Shown one piece after another: positions 6,622 through 7,117 of a stretch of 7,117 nt of DNA. How positions within the stretch are numbered: position 1 is the stretch's first letter; each line of letters starts with the position of its first letter. The notes under the pieces were generated by a model. That model made no database searches. It was not told where the DNA came from and saw only the letters and a program-made list of their open reading frames with translations. Source of the stretch: an uncultured Methylococcaceae bacterium (GTDB lineage Bacteria > Pseudomonadota > Gammaproteobacteria > Methylococcales > Methylomonadaceae); contig CAIVAH010000073.1 of assembly GCA_903903765.1 (NCBI GenBank), positions 1 to 7,117 of the forward strand, written 5' to 3'. Made by a program: the position numbers and the translations under genes.

Positions 6622-6804
6622 ATGACTGATACAAAAATTGAATGCAATCTTTGCGGACTCCCGGTGGAAATTTTTGCTTTCTCTTTTAAAACAACTCAAG
6701 GTGAAAAGGTGTTTTGTTGTGAAGGTTGCAAGGCGATATATAAATTATTAAATGAAGATAAGTTATTACCTGATTCGGATGTTAGTTTATCTGATGAAGA
6801 TTAA
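6622..6804 (+). CDS. Stand-alone Cys-rich metal-binding domain protein (FixI/CcoI N-terminal type)
   Basis: A 60-residue protein starting at the ATG at 6622; an in-frame TTG four codons earlier (6610) is less likely. It has five cysteines in the pattern C-x2-C (Cys8, Cys11) in ECNLCGLPVE and CC-x2-C (Cys32, Cys33, Cys36) in VFCCEGCKAIYKLL. This is the arrangement of the N-terminal metal-binding domain of copper-transporting P1B ATPases such as CcoI/FixI and CtpA (PF12156), which is normally fused to a ferredoxin-like domain and the ATPase. Here it stands alone with a short acidic tail (DSDVSLSDED). There is no signal peptide or membrane segment, so it is probably cytoplasmic. A role in binding or delivering copper or another soft metal is inferred from the family. 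It faces ExbD tail to tail with a 21 bp gap. Confidence 0.83.
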   Translation: MTDTKIECNLCGLPVEIFAFSFKTTQGEKVFCCEGCKAIYKLLNEDKLLPDSDVSLSDED

Positions 6805-6825
6805 TTAAAGCCGAGGGCAATACTC

Positions 6826-7117
6826 TCAATGTTCTACCGTTACGAAAGCCATTTTTGTAATACCGGCATGTTGCACCGTCGCCATTACCTCGGCTAATTT
6901 CTCATAGACTACGGCTTTATCAGCATAAAGATGTACACCAATATCGGGTGTTTTTTCCAGTTCTGTTTTCAAGTTGCTTTCAAGTGCGGCTAAATCTGGA
7001 ATGAGGTTTTTATTAATAGTTATAGCACCTTGTGCATCGATACCTAATTGCAACGGTTGTTTATGGATATCAGCGGTTGTTTGGGTGGTTTTAGGCAAAT
7101 TAACATGCACTGATTGA
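6826..7117 (-). CDS. ExbD/TolR-family biopolymer transport protein, periplasmic domain (5' end outside window)
   Basis: The C-terminal part of an ExbD/TolR protein. The frame stays open to the right edge (Gln-Ser before the GTG at 7108-7110), so the N-terminal transmembrane helix with its proton-relay aspartate lies outside. Visible hallmarks are VNLPKTTQ just after the expected helix, LGIDAQGAITINKNLI as the first strands, LKTELEKTPDIGVHLYADKAVVYEKLAEVM, and the ending VQHAGITKMAFVT. ExbD works with ExbB and TonB (TolR with TolQ and TolA) to couple the inner-membrane proton gradient to outer-membrane transport. The typical ExbB partner would be expected just beyond the right edge. ExbD and TolR cannot be separated with certainty from this piece, but the ADK-x-V-x-Y pattern and the ending favour ExbD. 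Confidence 0.88.
   Translation of the reverse strand, partial: QSVHVNLPKTTQTTADIHKQPLQLGIDAQGAITINKNLIPDLAALESNLKTELEKTPDIGVHLYADKAVVYEKLAEVMATVQHAGITKMAFVTVEH

Noticed and set aside
6499..6699. A minus-strand open frame of 66 residues
   Set aside because: It covers the divergent spacer and the antisense of the Cys-rich gene, shows no family features and would erase the promoter region of the amidohydrolase.
6805..6825. Bidirectional terminator between the Cys-rich gene and exbD
   Set aside because: Only 21 bp with no stem of useful length and no U-run on either strand.

Overview
The window is an AT-rich bacterial chromosomal segment. Its housekeeping proteins (a fused CoaBC, a stand-alone GTP cyclohydrolase II of the RibA type, ExbD/TolR) and their resemblance to enterobacterial counterparts suggest a gammaproteobacterium. 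The free-standing FixI/CcoI-type metal-binding domain and the PF12000-type glycosyltransferase would fit an environmental lineage such as the methanotrophs (Methylococcales), but that finer placement is a guess from remembered gene content.

Layout, left to right: the 3' part of a divergent asparaginase-family gene (+, cut by the window edge); a family-11 type SAM methyltransferase (-); a 171 bp divergent spacer; a two-domain glycosyltransferase (+), followed after 43 bp by coaBC (+); a UbiE/PmtA-like SAM methyltransferase (-); a 116 bp divergent spacer; ribA (+); an M20D amidohydrolase (-) split by a one-base frameshift; a 150 bp divergent spacer with an operator-like inverted repeat; a 60-residue Cys-rich metal-binding protein (+); and the periplasmic domain of an ExbD/TolR protein (-, cut by the right edge).

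The genes are not one pathway. Cofactor synthesis (coenzyme A, riboflavin) sits among one-gene units whose strand flips at nearly every step. The four tail-to-tail junctions are very tight (6 bp, 4 bp, an 11 bp overlap and 21 bp), leaving no room for ordinary hairpin terminators between stop codons. The only co-directional pair is glycosyltransferase-coaBC, and coaBC appears to have its own extended -10 promoter and Shine-Dalgarno sequence. The first methyltransferase and the glycosyltransferase share a divergent promoter region and may act on the same surface glycan, which is inference.

I see no CRISPR array, insertion sequence, tRNA, rRNA or convincing new multi-gene system. The points most worth a second look are the asparaginase-like protein whose catalytic lysine position reads as cysteine, the frameshifted but otherwise intact amidohydrolase, the stand-alone P-type-ATPase-like metal-binding domain, and the inverted repeat over a candidate promoter.
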